DNA of 11,909 bases from Saksenaea vasiformis B4078 (GCA_000697055.1 JNDT01001262.1:1-11909); one strand, 5' to 3'; positions 1 through 8,900 are shown, numbered from the stretch's first letter. The notes: generated by a model not told the origin, from the letters alone. Numbers and translations: made by a program.

Positions 1-211
1 ATTTTGTTAATTTCTAATTTAAAGTAGTTATTCTAACATATATACTATTATAATAATATTAAAATTAATCATTTTATAATATATTTTCTTTATCTTTTAT
101 ATAAAATATAACTTTAAAAAATATCTATCTAAAAAATACAAATTTTTACTATTTTTTCATGTTCTCGAGGCGAGGCCAGAAATATTGCAATATATAATAT
201 TAATGTATCTT
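1..211. other. AT-rich 5' flank of the tRNA gene
   Basis: This stretch is very AT-rich with many TAT and AAA runs. It has no credible open frame. The only GC-rich patch is at about 164-178 (CTCGAGGCGAGGCC). No promoter motif beyond general TATA-like runs can be assigned; the tRNA gene downstream carries its own internal promoter. Confidence 0.5.
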
Positions 212-293
212 GTCGATATGCCGGAGTGGTTAACGGGTGTGACTAGAAATCACATGGGCTTTGCCCGCACAGGTTCAAATCCTGTTGTCGACG
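212..293 (+). tRNA. tRNA-Ser (anticodon AGA)
   Basis: This is a complete class II nuclear tRNA gene without an intron. The acceptor stem GTCGATA pairs with TGTCGAC with one T-G pair, and the discriminator base is G. The anticodon arm is TGTGA-CTAGAAA-TCACA, placing AGA at positions 34-36, which reads UCU-type serine codons after A-to-I editing. A long variable arm (TGGGC...GCCCG) is typical of serine tRNA. The D-arm holds an A-box-like TGCCGGAGTGG, and the B box GGTTCAAATCC lies at 272-282, so RNA polymerase III transcription is expected. CCA is not encoded, as in eukaryotes. It is one of very few apparently intact genes in the window. Confidence 0.94.
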
Positions 294-294
294 C

Positions 295-307
295 TTTTAT
301 CATTTTT
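295..307 (+). terminator. RNA polymerase III oligo-T terminator
   Basis: TTTT at 295-298 follows the mature tRNA 3' end by one base, and a backup TTTTT lies at 303-307. Short T runs on the coding strand are the usual Pol III stop signal. Confidence 0.75.
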
Positions 308-315
308 GTTGCATC

Positions 316-584
316 TGTCAGACTCTTACCTGCAAAATTATTTTACCGAAAAACTTCCAGGAAGTTCTCAAAGTTGTGATTAACTTCCAAGAAGTTCTTA
401 GACACTTCTCGCATCTTCCATTCATAGAAAACAATAGAAAAAATAATGTATATAAATATTCCACATAGTTTGCGCAATAAAGATCATCATCCATTTATCT
501 TATTTTTATTTCTTCTGTTTATGATTATCTTTGATGATTCCTTACCAGCTTGATTGGACTTATAGCCAAAACAGTAGTTGTGTA
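316..584 (+). repeat. LTR copy A of a gypsy element (plus orientation)
   Basis: This segment starts TGTCAGAC and is clearly homologous along its length to the reverse complement of 954-1223, which lies directly after the gypsy pol frame. Shared blocks include ATTTTACC, AGTTCTTAGA, ACTTCTC, AGCTTGATTGGA and CCAAAACAGTAG. It has a core-promoter TATAAATA (451-458) and AATAAA (476-481), the usual spacing of an LTR U3/R region. Homology to copy B stops at 584, just before TGG, so the end is placed there. It does not end in the canonical CA, so the last few bases are uncertain. Either it is a 5' LTR whose element was lost or inverted, or a solo LTR; the five bases before it (GCATC) are not repeated right after 584. 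Confidence 0.72.
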
Positions 585-594
585 TGGACACCCC
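585..594 (+). other. primer-binding-site-like TGG stretch
   Basis: TGGACACCCC begins directly where the homology between the two LTR copies ends, as a tRNA primer binding site (starting TGG, complement of CCA) would. It does not match the 3' end of the tRNA-Ser in this window, and I cannot name the tRNA. If real, it makes LTR A a 5' LTR reading rightwards. Confidence 0.35.
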
Positions 595-953
595 ATAAAA
601 ACAACACATCATTGCACTCAATGTTGTGTCATCTGCCTCAACAACTTCAATTACCATTCCTTCTTCGACAACTCTGATGGTGGCATCACTACATTATTTT
701 TAGAAATTACATCATAGACAAGTGGTGCATTCACATATCGTCATCGTTAGTTATAGTTATCTTCTCAGATTCTGATCTGACTAGAGGTAGTATAAATACT
801 CCAATTGCCTTGAGCAAAATAAAGGACATTCGATTATTGACTTGTATTTTACTATCTGTTCATTTGACCTATCGTCTCTGGAAACTGTATTGAGAATAGG
901 AATACAACTCAGATCTAAAAAAATGACAGTTGTGTCATTTTTATAAAGTTGAT
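595..953. other. non-coding stretch between two inverted LTRs, with LTR-like core and hairpins
   Basis: No convincing gene is present. The plus strand has a short S/T-rich open stretch around 600-690 that could be a remnant of retroelement leader or gag, but it holds stops. Two hairpins are visible: arms 604-614 and 619-629 (one mismatch), and a perfect 10-bp pair 919-928 with 933-942 (AAAAATGACA and its complement) around GTTG. A third LTR-like core lies at 791-823: TATAAATA at 791-798 and AATAAA at 818-823, spaced as in copies A and B, so a related LTR fragment in plus orientation probably lies at about 780-900. Confidence 0.4.
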
Positions 954-1223
954 TCACAGCTACTGTTTTGGATCAATATCCAATCAAGCTAGAATAGAAT
1001 AAAGAGACAGAGAATAAAATGAAAGTGTGTGAGAATTCAATGATATTTATTGCCTAAAACTAAGTGAAGTATTTATATTAATGATATTTTCTATTCTATT
1101 CTATTCTGTTCTATGAAGTGAAAGATGTGAGAAGTATCTAAGAACTTTTTGAAAACTAATCGCAACTTCAAAAACTTCTTGGAAACATTTTGGTAAAATG
1201 TTTTGATAACTTCAGGTCTGACA
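954..1223 (-). repeat. LTR copy B: 3' LTR of the minus-strand gypsy remnant
   Basis: Read on the minus strand it begins TGTCAGACC at 1223 and is homologous to 316-584. TATAAATA (minus; plus positions 1070-1077) and AATAAA (minus; 1046-1051) have nearly the same spacing as in copy A. A short pentanucleotide run of CTATT lies inside it at about 1091-1110. The gypsy pol frame runs about 18 codons into this LTR before its stop at 1168-1170, a common overlap. A purine tract sits just upstream (1227-1235), where second-strand priming is expected. So this is the genuine downstream LTR of the pol remnant. Confidence 0.75.
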
Positions 1224-1226
1224 ATA

Positions 1227-1235
1227 CCTCCTCCT
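1227..1235 (-). other. polypurine tract of the gypsy element
   Basis: AGGAGGAGG on the minus strand lies three bases upstream of the LTR start TGTCAGAC. This is the position and composition of a plus-strand priming tract in LTR retrotransposons. It lies inside the end of the pol coding frame. Confidence 0.5.
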
Positions 1236-1520
1236 GAGAATCTTGGTCATCCTCAAGCAAGGTAGATAACAGGTAGGCAGTATCCAAGAATTGTAGTTCA
1301 AAACGCATGGTGGCATGAGTAGTGGTAGGGTCATACCAGGAGCGTTGCAGGTCTTGGTTGTCCTTGATATGTATGGGGTGAAAGCAATTGGTATGCACCC
1401 AAGAGGCATAAGGTTTACTGGTCATATCAGCCAACTTGTAGATATCAGTATCATGGTTGCACTCAAGAATTTTGTAAGGCCTTTTCCAGTTATATTTGAG
1501 GCCAAGCTTATTTTCGTGTT

Positions 1521-2051
1521 TGAAGAATTAGTAAGAGGGGAAACAATAAGAAAATACTTTGAGACTCTTGGTAGAGGTTTATTCAGAAGTAAAGATGATG
1601 ATTACAGATGTCTACCAGCATTATTTATACTGTTCAAATGCTTATTGAATATCTTAGTAATCAGAGGACGCGTAAGCTCTGAGTAATCATCATGGATCGA
1701 TGATGATCCATGATTATTAATGTCAAGTCAGAGAGCTGTCATCTAGCTGAGTCTGAATAAAAATCCCATTGTTCAGGGACAGAGACGTCTGACTAATCAC
1801 TGTGTCTATGCTAAGATCGTAATCATCATAATTGTCTTGTTGCACTAATCAAAAGATAGGAGATGTCGGAGGGTACCTTAAGATCATGACAGAATCCTAT
1901 TATCTTCAGATTGTAGCTATCCATTGTTAGATGTCTGAATAGATCAGGTTTATCTGTGGATGAAGTGCTGATGGTATGAGAAACTCAATAAAGATCGTTT
2001 AGACTTAGTGAATGAAATATGTATAATGATAATGATATGTCAAATATGACA
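1521..2051. mobile_element. 531-bp solo LTR inserted in gypsy pol
   Basis: The insert begins TG and ends CA on the plus strand (TGAAGAATTAG ... ATATGACA). It is flanked by GTGTT (1516-1520) and GTATT (2052-2056), a 5-bp target duplication with one C/T difference. Removing it with one copy of the duplication fuses the integrase frame exactly: VYNVGDHAFMQ(Y/H) joins ENKLGLKYNW. It has no coding capacity. Orientation is unclear: the plus strand has AATAAA near 1987, 60 bases before the end; the minus strand has TATAAATAA at 1622-1630 and AATAAA at 1578-1583. A near-perfect palindrome is at 1685-1718. It shows no obvious similarity to LTR copies A/B, so it belongs to another family. Confidence 0.8.
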
Positions 2052-4398
2052 GTATTGCATGAAGGCATGGTCACCAACGTTATAGACTTGTCACTTGGTG
2101 TGAAAGTCCCATCGCACCTTATCCTTGTTACAGTCAGCATTGAGTTTGTCCTTGGCAACGTCGCGAGCTTGACAAAGTTGGCGAATGGATGGAATATGGC
2201 TGTCAACAATTTCCTGTTTGTTTGTAGCCAGAGGCCTTGTCACAAAAGGAGGAAGATAATCACCAAGCAGCACAGGATCTTGACCATAAACCAAATAAAA
2301 AGAACTAATACCAGAGGTTCAATGTTTGTAAATTCAGGCAGCCAACAGGGCAGTGTCAATGTATTCATCCCAACAGTTTATTTCACCATGCACATACTTG
2401 TGTAGCATCTGTTTGAGAATACCATTCATTCGTTCACACTTCCCATTGGAATGCAGGTGAAATGCTGAAGTGAGGTTGTGCTTCAAGTGAAGGCGGCCAA
2501 GGTAAGAGTAGAGAACTTTAGACATGAAGTTCGTTTCATGGTCAGTGATGATTTTGTTGGGACAGCTGAAACAGGTAACAATTTCTTCATAGAGGAATCA
2601 AGCGATGGCATCACCAGTAGCATCAGGTACAGTGCAGGCAATCGGATAGCTTGTGTTGTAATCTACTGCAACGAGTAACCATCAATTTCCTTGGCAGGTT
2701 ATAGGTAGTTCGCCAATAAAATCCAAGTGCCAGCAGGAAAAAGGAGGTGGTATTTCAGTCAAATGCATTGGTAAGTGGTGCTTGTTCCAGTCTGCATTTG
2801 AGGTGAGTTGGCATTTGGGGCATTCAGTTAGCCAGGCCTTGATGTTGTCTTTCATTTCAGGCCACCAGCAACGCTTGCAGATAATATCATAAACAATGGT
2901 CATGCCTTGGTGTCCAAATCCTTAGTGGACATGTTGGACAGTGTCAGCACAGCAGGCAAAAACCAGGAACTGGATTTCCTTAACAGAGTCACCCAACTTG
3001 ACTTTGCAGAAGACCTTGCCATTACAAGCAATAAACATATCCTTGTATTGTGTGATCAGATCCTTGTAGGAGGGCGGCCAGTTTTCTTTGGGTTGGGCAT
3101 AAAACTGGGGCCAATCCAATTTTTGAATCACCTTTTTCACCACAGTGTACAAGTAATTGGGTTCCATATTGGTGGTGAGTAGCGTGCAGTCAGGACTGTC
3201 TTGTTGAGAGAGTAGGTCAGGGACATGATTCTCTGTGCCTGGCTTGTAGATGATTTCTGGATCATATAGTTCCAATTCAGCAATCCAGCGGGTGAGGCGA
3301 GGAGTCAGCTTTTGCTGAGATCAGAAGTACTTGAGTGGATGGTGGTCAGTAAATACTGTGTAAGGTCTTCCTTCAATGAAACATCACCAGGTATGCAGTG
3401 CGTGTAGAATACCCAATAATTTGCACTCTTGGGCTGGATAGTTCTGTTCAGTAAATGATAGTTTCTTGGATTCAAACACCAAGAGATGTAGCATACCATC
3501 AGGGCCTTGTTGTAGAAGTACTGCACCCACACTGAAATCAGAAGCATCAGTTTCAATCACATATGGTAGTTCCAGATTTGGAGGCTGCAGGACTGGGGCA
3601 TTGGTCATGCAGGACTTGATCTCATCAAACGCATCCTGGCAGGCAGAGGTCCAGGTGATTGGTCTTCTTTTCACTCTAGTACCTTTTGTCAAGTTGGTCA
3701 ATGGGGCTGTGATGCTTGCAAAGTCCTTGATGAAACGTCAGTAATGTGAACCCAGGCTGATGAATTGGCATACCTCTTGGATATTCGTTGGTTGCAGCCA
3801 ATCTTGTATCACCTTGACTTTGGACTTGGAAGGTAGTATGCCATCAGCTCAAACTTGGAAGCCTATGAACTCTAATGACTGCTTGTTGAATTCACATTTT
3901 TTTAGATTGGCATATAGCTGCACTTCACAAAGCCATTCAAGGACCATGCAGACATGTTTGTGGTATTCTTCCTCAATACGACTGAAGATGAGGACGTTGT
4001 CCAGATATATGAGTGCAAACTTGTCCACATAGTCACCAAGTACAGAGTTTATCAGTCACTGGAAAGTCGGTGGTGCATTGGTAAGGCCAAAGGGAAGCAT
4101 GAGAAACTCAAAGGAACTGTAGCATGTGTTGAATGTGGTTTTGGATACATCCTCTGGGTGTATCTTAACCTGGTGGTAACCACTCTTGAGATTGATGCTG
4201 GAGAAGTACTTGGCCTTCCCCAAACGCTCTAGGCATTCATCGATTTGCAGCAGTGGATGTGAATTGCATTGAGTCACTTGGTTGATTGCTCAGTAATTGA
4301 TACACATTTGCATGGACCCATCTTTCTTTCACACGAAGAACACAGGGGCACCCCAAGGAGAGTTACTTGGTTGAATGAGCTTCACTATAGGAACAGAG

Positions 4399-4925
4399 TT
4401 TACTTTTTAAAATAAAAAGTATACTTTTTAAAGTGAAATCACTTTTTTTTTTACTAAATTTGAGTAAAATTACTTTTTAAAGTGAAGTTTTTCATTTTTT
4501 TTTACTAATGTCATCTAAAATCACTTTTTTTAGTGAAGCTTTCACTACTTTTTTACTAAGTTATCTAAAACCACTTTTTTAAGTAAAGTCACTACTAAAA
4601 AAGTCTGTTCACTTTTTTTTCACTTTTTTTTAGTAGAAAAGTACATTCTCTTTTGAGTATATTCTAAAAAAAATTCCGCTTTTACTTACTTTTCACTTAA
4701 CTTTTCACTCACTTTAAAAGTTCAGTCTACTTTTATTACTTTTTTTCTTCATAGAAAAGTGTGTCCTCTTTTTCAGTATGTATTAAAAAGTCTGCTTTTA
4801 CTCAATTTTCACTCTGAAAACAAAGTTGTGCTCACTTTGTTCATTTATAAAAGAAGTACCATTTACTTTTTACTGATTTACTAAAGAGCCATTTTCTTTT
4901 ACTTGAAAGTTATTTCTTTATGCAA
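4399..4925. repeat. T-rich degenerate array of ACTTTTT / AGTGAA motifs
   Basis: From the exact point where gypsy homology ends, the plus strand becomes a degenerate array in which ACTTTTT or CACTTTTTT recurs some 15-20 times, often followed by AAAGTGAA or TAGTGAAG. The left edge is self-complementary: TACTTTTT at 4401-4408 pairs with AAAAAGTA at 4414-4421, and AAAAAGTATACTTTTT at 4414-4429 is a perfect 16-bp palindrome. No gene is present. It may be the subterminal repeat zone of a DNA transposon, a satellite-like filler, or the left arm of the Helitron; the sequence alone does not decide. Confidence 0.5.
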
Positions 4926-5360
4926 TCCAAATCTCACCAGTGAGATACATTGTTGAGGTCTTCCTCATCTCTTGACATCATTGACTTTACTGATTGCAAA
5001 CAGTTTACAAAGGCGACGTTGTAATAGTTTTAGCTAAATGCAGCAGTTATTAAAAGCATTTTTTATACTATAATTGCTTGAAATGGCTGGGCAGTAATTA
5101 ACTGCAAAAGAGAAATCACTTTATATATCTGCCTAGTATATAAATATTTGGACTGGAGTTTTGACCATTTTGCAAAATTGATTGGATTCTCGACATATAA
5201 ATGATTGGACACTATTCTTCAATATCTCTCTATTTGGAAGGTGCAGTCATGGTTTTCCTCACTTTTTGTATTCCTCAACGAGTTTTCTTCATTATCATTA
5301 TCATCTTAACCATCAGTCTTCACACTTTGTATAATAGAAAAAAAAATGCCCTCTGTTTGA
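4926..5360. other. Helitron upstream region, no credible gene
   Basis: AT-rich unique-looking DNA. A 63-codon plus frame at 5201-5392 has no recognisable motif and reads as low-complexity hydrophobic residues; I do not call it. The Helitron left end (expected TC after an A) should lie in this interval or in the array before it, but I cannot place it. Confidence 0.4.
5137..5146 (+). promoter_or_regulatory. TATA-like box upstream of the Helitron gene
   Basis: TATATAAATA lies about 250-430 bp upstream of the candidate start codons of the Helitron reading frame. It is the best TATA match in the interval, but in AT-rich DNA such matches are common, so this is a candidate only. Confidence 0.25.
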
Positions 5361-5600
5361 TCTTCAGTTTGTCCTTCATGCAGAGGAAATGACCATCACC
5401 GAAGTTCCAGTCGCCTCTGTCCAAATAACAGACATGTGAGGAATGACGGTCATGTCATTGCCTTTACTATGGAAGATTACCGCATGTTGGAAAGCTTGGA
5501 AGGGTCTGCAAATGCAATTTTGCCATACGTTTGTGTCCTACACTGAGATACAAGTTACTGACAGTTATTCTGATGCAGGGCCCATGCACAGCCACAGAGA

Positions 5601-5810
5601 CCAATTGCACCAGCGCCACTGCGGCCACTTGCCCCAATGCCAGCATCACTGCAGCCACTTACCCCAATGCCAGCATCACTGCAGCCACTTACCCCAATGC
5701 CAGCACCATTATGGCTGCTTGCCCCAATGCCAGCACCATTGAGATCACTTGCCCCTGTACCCACACCATTGAGACCACTTGCCCCTATGCCAGCACCACT
5801 GAGATCGATT
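5601..5810 (+). repeat. 30-bp minisatellite, 7 units
   Basis: Seven head-to-tail units of 30 bp start at 5601, 5631, 5661, 5691, 5721, 5751 and 5781, of the form GCCCCAATGCCAGCA... ending CCACTT. Units 2 and 3 are almost identical; the outer ones diverge. Because the unit is a multiple of three, several frames stay open across it. In the Helitron frame it encodes a 10-residue proline-rich repeat (PMPASLQPLT-like). Confidence 0.93.
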
Positions 5811-5869
5811 ACTACTGCTCCTTTAAGCTCATCCACACCTTCTTCACCTCTTCAGCAGGAAATTTCAAT

Positions 5870-5920
5870 GTATGTTTGGTTCTACAGATATGGTAACTCA
5901 CTAACAACACCATAATATAG
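5870..5920 (+). other. probable spliceosomal intron in the Helitron gene
   Basis: Donor GTATGT at 5870-5875, branch-like CACTAAC ending at 5905 and acceptor TATAG ending at 5920 form a compact fungal-type intron of 51 nt. It contains the only in-frame stop (TAA 5913-5915) between the proline-rich repeat and the conserved Rep region. Removing it keeps the frame (phase 2), joining QQEIS to SHDTASENPYEG. This is inference from splice signals. Confidence 0.55.
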
Positions 5921-8900
5921 ATCTCATGATACTGCCTCAGAAAATCCTTATGAAGGTAGAGAAGCTATGATCCCTATGATTGCACATCAAAGGAACTTTG
6001 TTGAGAGTTCTACTACTGGACAACACATTGTCACAGATGAGACCAGCTGCAACTATCGCAGACAAGTTCTCTCTGCAATGAATGTTGAGTGCTTCAAATG
6101 TCATGCCCAAATGTGGCTATGGGAAAAAACCACAAACTCATCGTTAAGCAATCCTGTTTTCACAATGTGCTATTCCAATGGAAAAGTTCAACTACCTTCC
6201 ATTGATCCACCTCCTCAGTTCATCATTTCACTCTTGACTGGGAGTGATGAAACCTCTGTTCATTTTCGTAAAAATATCAGAGCCTACAACAACATATTTG
6301 CATTCACTTCTCTAGGAGTTCAACTAGATCTTGAGTTAGCAAATGGTCGAGAAGGTGTTTACACCTTTCGTGTAAACGGAGACATCTACCATCAGATCAG
6401 ACCTTTGCTCCCTCAAAGTGGGCAAGAGCAACCCTGCTTCGCCCAAATATACATATACGACCCTGAAACTCAAGTCCAATACCATGAACAGAGGTTTCAA
6501 AACCTGGACCAAAATCTATTATTTCAAATTCAGGATTGGTTCCTTGAGAGCAATGTCTTTGCACAAAGTGTCCAGTTTGCCACAGAACGTCTTCATAATG
6601 AACCATCTGCTGATGTGAGTATCCATATTACTGGCAGTACATTGCGTGATCACTGTCAATATGCTGCACCTTCTGTTGCCGAAGTAGCAGTCATCATTCC
6701 TGGACAAGACAGTGACCAGCCAACCAATCAAGACGTGGTATATATAACTAAGAATGGTGATGTCCATCATATCCACGAGATACATTCAATGTATGATCCT
6801 ATGCATTATGTACTTCTCTTTCCTTACAGCAACCTGGGTTGGTCTACCGATTTACTGCTCTGTGATCCTACAACAAGGGAATTGATCCCTTGAGCAAGCA
6901 ATGTTCTTGCTTCTGAGATGGACAGAGATGAACAGCAGGAGCGTGGCTTACAGAGAGGGCGTCAGGACCATATTTCAGCAAGGCAATACTACGCCTACCA
7001 CTTGCAGATTTGTGAAAATTACTATTTGCACCTTTGTGGTCGACTTTTCCATGAGTATATCATAGACATGTATGCAAAAGTTGAAAGTCAATGCTTGCAC
7101 TTTATTTGAACACATCAAGATGAACTGCGAGCTGAGCTGTACTCAGGAGCAGCAGATGCTATTACCAATAGAGATATCGATCCAATGCAAGTCAGTCATA
7201 GAGTTGTACTACCATCATCCTTTACTGCTGGAGCGCAGTATATGCATCAACAATATCAGGACACCATGAATATCGTCTGCGCATTGGGAAAGCCTGACCT
7301 CTTCATCACCATGACATGCAATCCAAAGTGGCCTGAAATTCAGGATGCATTATTTCCTGGACAAACTGCTTCAGACAGGCCTGACCTTTGCTGCCGCATC
7401 TTCAATGGAAAGTTTAAAAGCTTGATGGAGGATGTTCGCAAGAAGAACGTATTTGGATGGGTGATCAGGTGGGTGCATGTCATCAAATTTCAGAAACGTG
7501 GCCTCCCTTATGCTCATATTCTCTTAATATTGGATCCTGAAGATAAGCCAGCAACAATAGAGGATTATGATAGCATTGTTTCCGCCAAAATTCCTGACAA
7601 ATGTACTTCCCCAAAACTGTACGAGACTGTCACATCTATGATGGTTCACCGCAAGTGTGGCCAGCATAATCAAAGAGCAGTATGTATGGTCGATGGTCGG
7701 TGCAGCAAAAAGTTCCCAAAACAATTCCATCCTGAAACCACAGTCAATGATAATGGAACTGTGATCTACCGGCGCTGCGATAACTGCAATGATAATGTTA
7801 TAGTGAACAACATTCACATTGATAACAGTTGGATTGTTCCATATAACCCATACTTATCGACAAAGTACAATGCTCATATAAATGTGGAGATATGTGCCAA
7901 CATACGGGCCACCAAGTATCTGTACAAGTATGTCTACAAGGACTCAGACAGGACCAATTACCAGCTACAGACGGATACTGATGCTGTGCAAGCAGTTGAT
8001 GAAATCCATGAGTGGCAAGATGCACGTTACCTTTCTGCTACAGAGTGTTGCTGGAGAATGTTCACATTCAAAGTTCAAGCACAATATCCAGCTATCTATC
8101 GATTGCAAATTCACCTGCCAGATTCTGAACAAGTTTACTTTCGTGATGGTGCTGCTCTTGCAGATGCTGTCCAAAACCGCAGGCGTACCACACTAACAGC
8201 ATGGTTTAAACTTAACCAAGATGACCCAACTGCAAGACAATATCTATATACAGAGATTCCTTTGCAATACTCCTTCAATAAGCAAGCTGGCACTTGGATT
8301 CCATGAACAAGGTCTGCTGGCACACTTGGCAGAATGTATTTTGCTCAACCCGGAGATACCAAGCGCTTTTGTTTGCACGTTCTGTTGCTTCACATGAGGG
8401 GAGCATTAAGCTTTGAACACTTGCTAACAGTGGAAAACCGTTTGTATCCAACATTCTGGGAAGCAGCAGCTGCAAGAGGCCTTCTCCATGATGACAATGA
8501 ATTGGATAATTGCCTCAACGAGGCATCATCTATGAATGCATCCTCCTGTCAATTGCGCAAATTGTTTTGCTGCCTTTTACTTCACTGTCAGGTTTCTGAC
8601 CCTGCTCTCCTCTGGGATCAATATTATCCCGAGTTATCTGCAGATTTCAGTTATCGATGGCAACAAAGTTCCACAGTGCAATATGTGGATGTACAAGAAC
8701 TATGTCTTTCTGCAACCTTACGAGACATGGAGAGAATACTTTGTAACCAAGGGAGAACACTATCTGACTTCCCAAGCTTACTGCAACTGTCTTCACAAAC
8801 TGAAGATACAGAAACTGCCATTTTTGCTGCAGAACTTGACTACGATGCAGAGCTTTTGGTTGAAAGGGTTTTTCAGCAAGAGCAGATGCTTAATGATGGC

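Larger units (their letters stand above)
954..4398 (-). mobile_element. Truncated Ty3/gypsy LTR retrotransposon remnant
   Basis: The remnant comprises, in minus-strand order, reverse transcriptase, RNase H, integrase with GPY/F module, polypurine tract and 3' LTR. Gag, protease, the 5' part of the reverse transcriptase and the 5' LTR are absent: homology ends near 4398 at the start of an unrelated T-rich array. RT-RNaseH-IN order defines the Ty3/gypsy group (Metaviridae). It is a dead copy with 13 in-frame stops and a 531-bp solo LTR inserted at 1521-2051. The missing half does not reappear elsewhere in the window, so it was deleted, or lies beyond the window. Confidence 0.88.
1168..4398 (-). 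pseudogene. pol: gypsy Pol polyprotein pseudogene (RT, RNase H, integrase)
   Basis: All coding blocks lie in one minus-strand frame. The start is truncated; the first block recalls the PSNSPWGAPVFFV entry to the reverse transcriptase. RT follows (SGYHQVKIHPED, LPFGLTNAPPTFQ, YLDN at about 3996-4007). The motif A aspartate is Asn (codon 4191-4193) and the last residue of YxDD is Asn. RNase H shows ETDASD, QECKLL and FTDHHPLKYF. Integrase has an H-H-CPKC zinc finger and a D,D-35-E triad with Asp codons at 2721-2723 and 2541-2543 and Glu at 2433-2435, spacing exactly 35. A GPY/F-type module (RPYKILEC..., WVHTNCFHPIH) follows near 1380-1490. Stops: TGA at 4329, 4290, 4056, 3849, 3738, 3384, 3321, 2682, 2598, 2334, 2319, 2091 and TAA at 2922 (lowest coordinate of each). 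No frameshift is needed if the LTR at 1521-2051 and one copy of its 5-bp duplication are ignored. Confidence 0.9.

Noticed and set aside
1315..1686. Plus-strand frame of 123 codons
   Set aside because: It runs antisense to the gypsy integrase end and across the solo LTR boundary; no motif.
2019..2405. Plus-strand frame of 128 codons
   Set aside because: It spans the solo LTR edge and the antisense of the integrase domain; a shadow frame.
5201..5392. Plus-strand frame of 63 codons upstream of the Helitron
   Set aside because: Low-complexity hydrophobic residues (FFIIIIIL) and no recognisable motif; not better than chance in AT-rich DNA.
5601..5810. CRISPR-like array
   Set aside because: Units are directly adjacent 30-mers without spacers, inside a eukaryotic transposon gene.
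5555..5836. Minus-strand Gly-rich, collagen-like frame of 93 codons
   Set aside because: It is the antisense of the 30-bp minisatellite; a multiple-of-three repeat keeps several frames open by construction.
5443..5896. Two other plus-strand frames across the repeat (Cys/His-rich and Thr/Cys-rich)
   Set aside because: Same cause as above. Only the frame in phase with the Rep-helicase is linked to a conserved protein.
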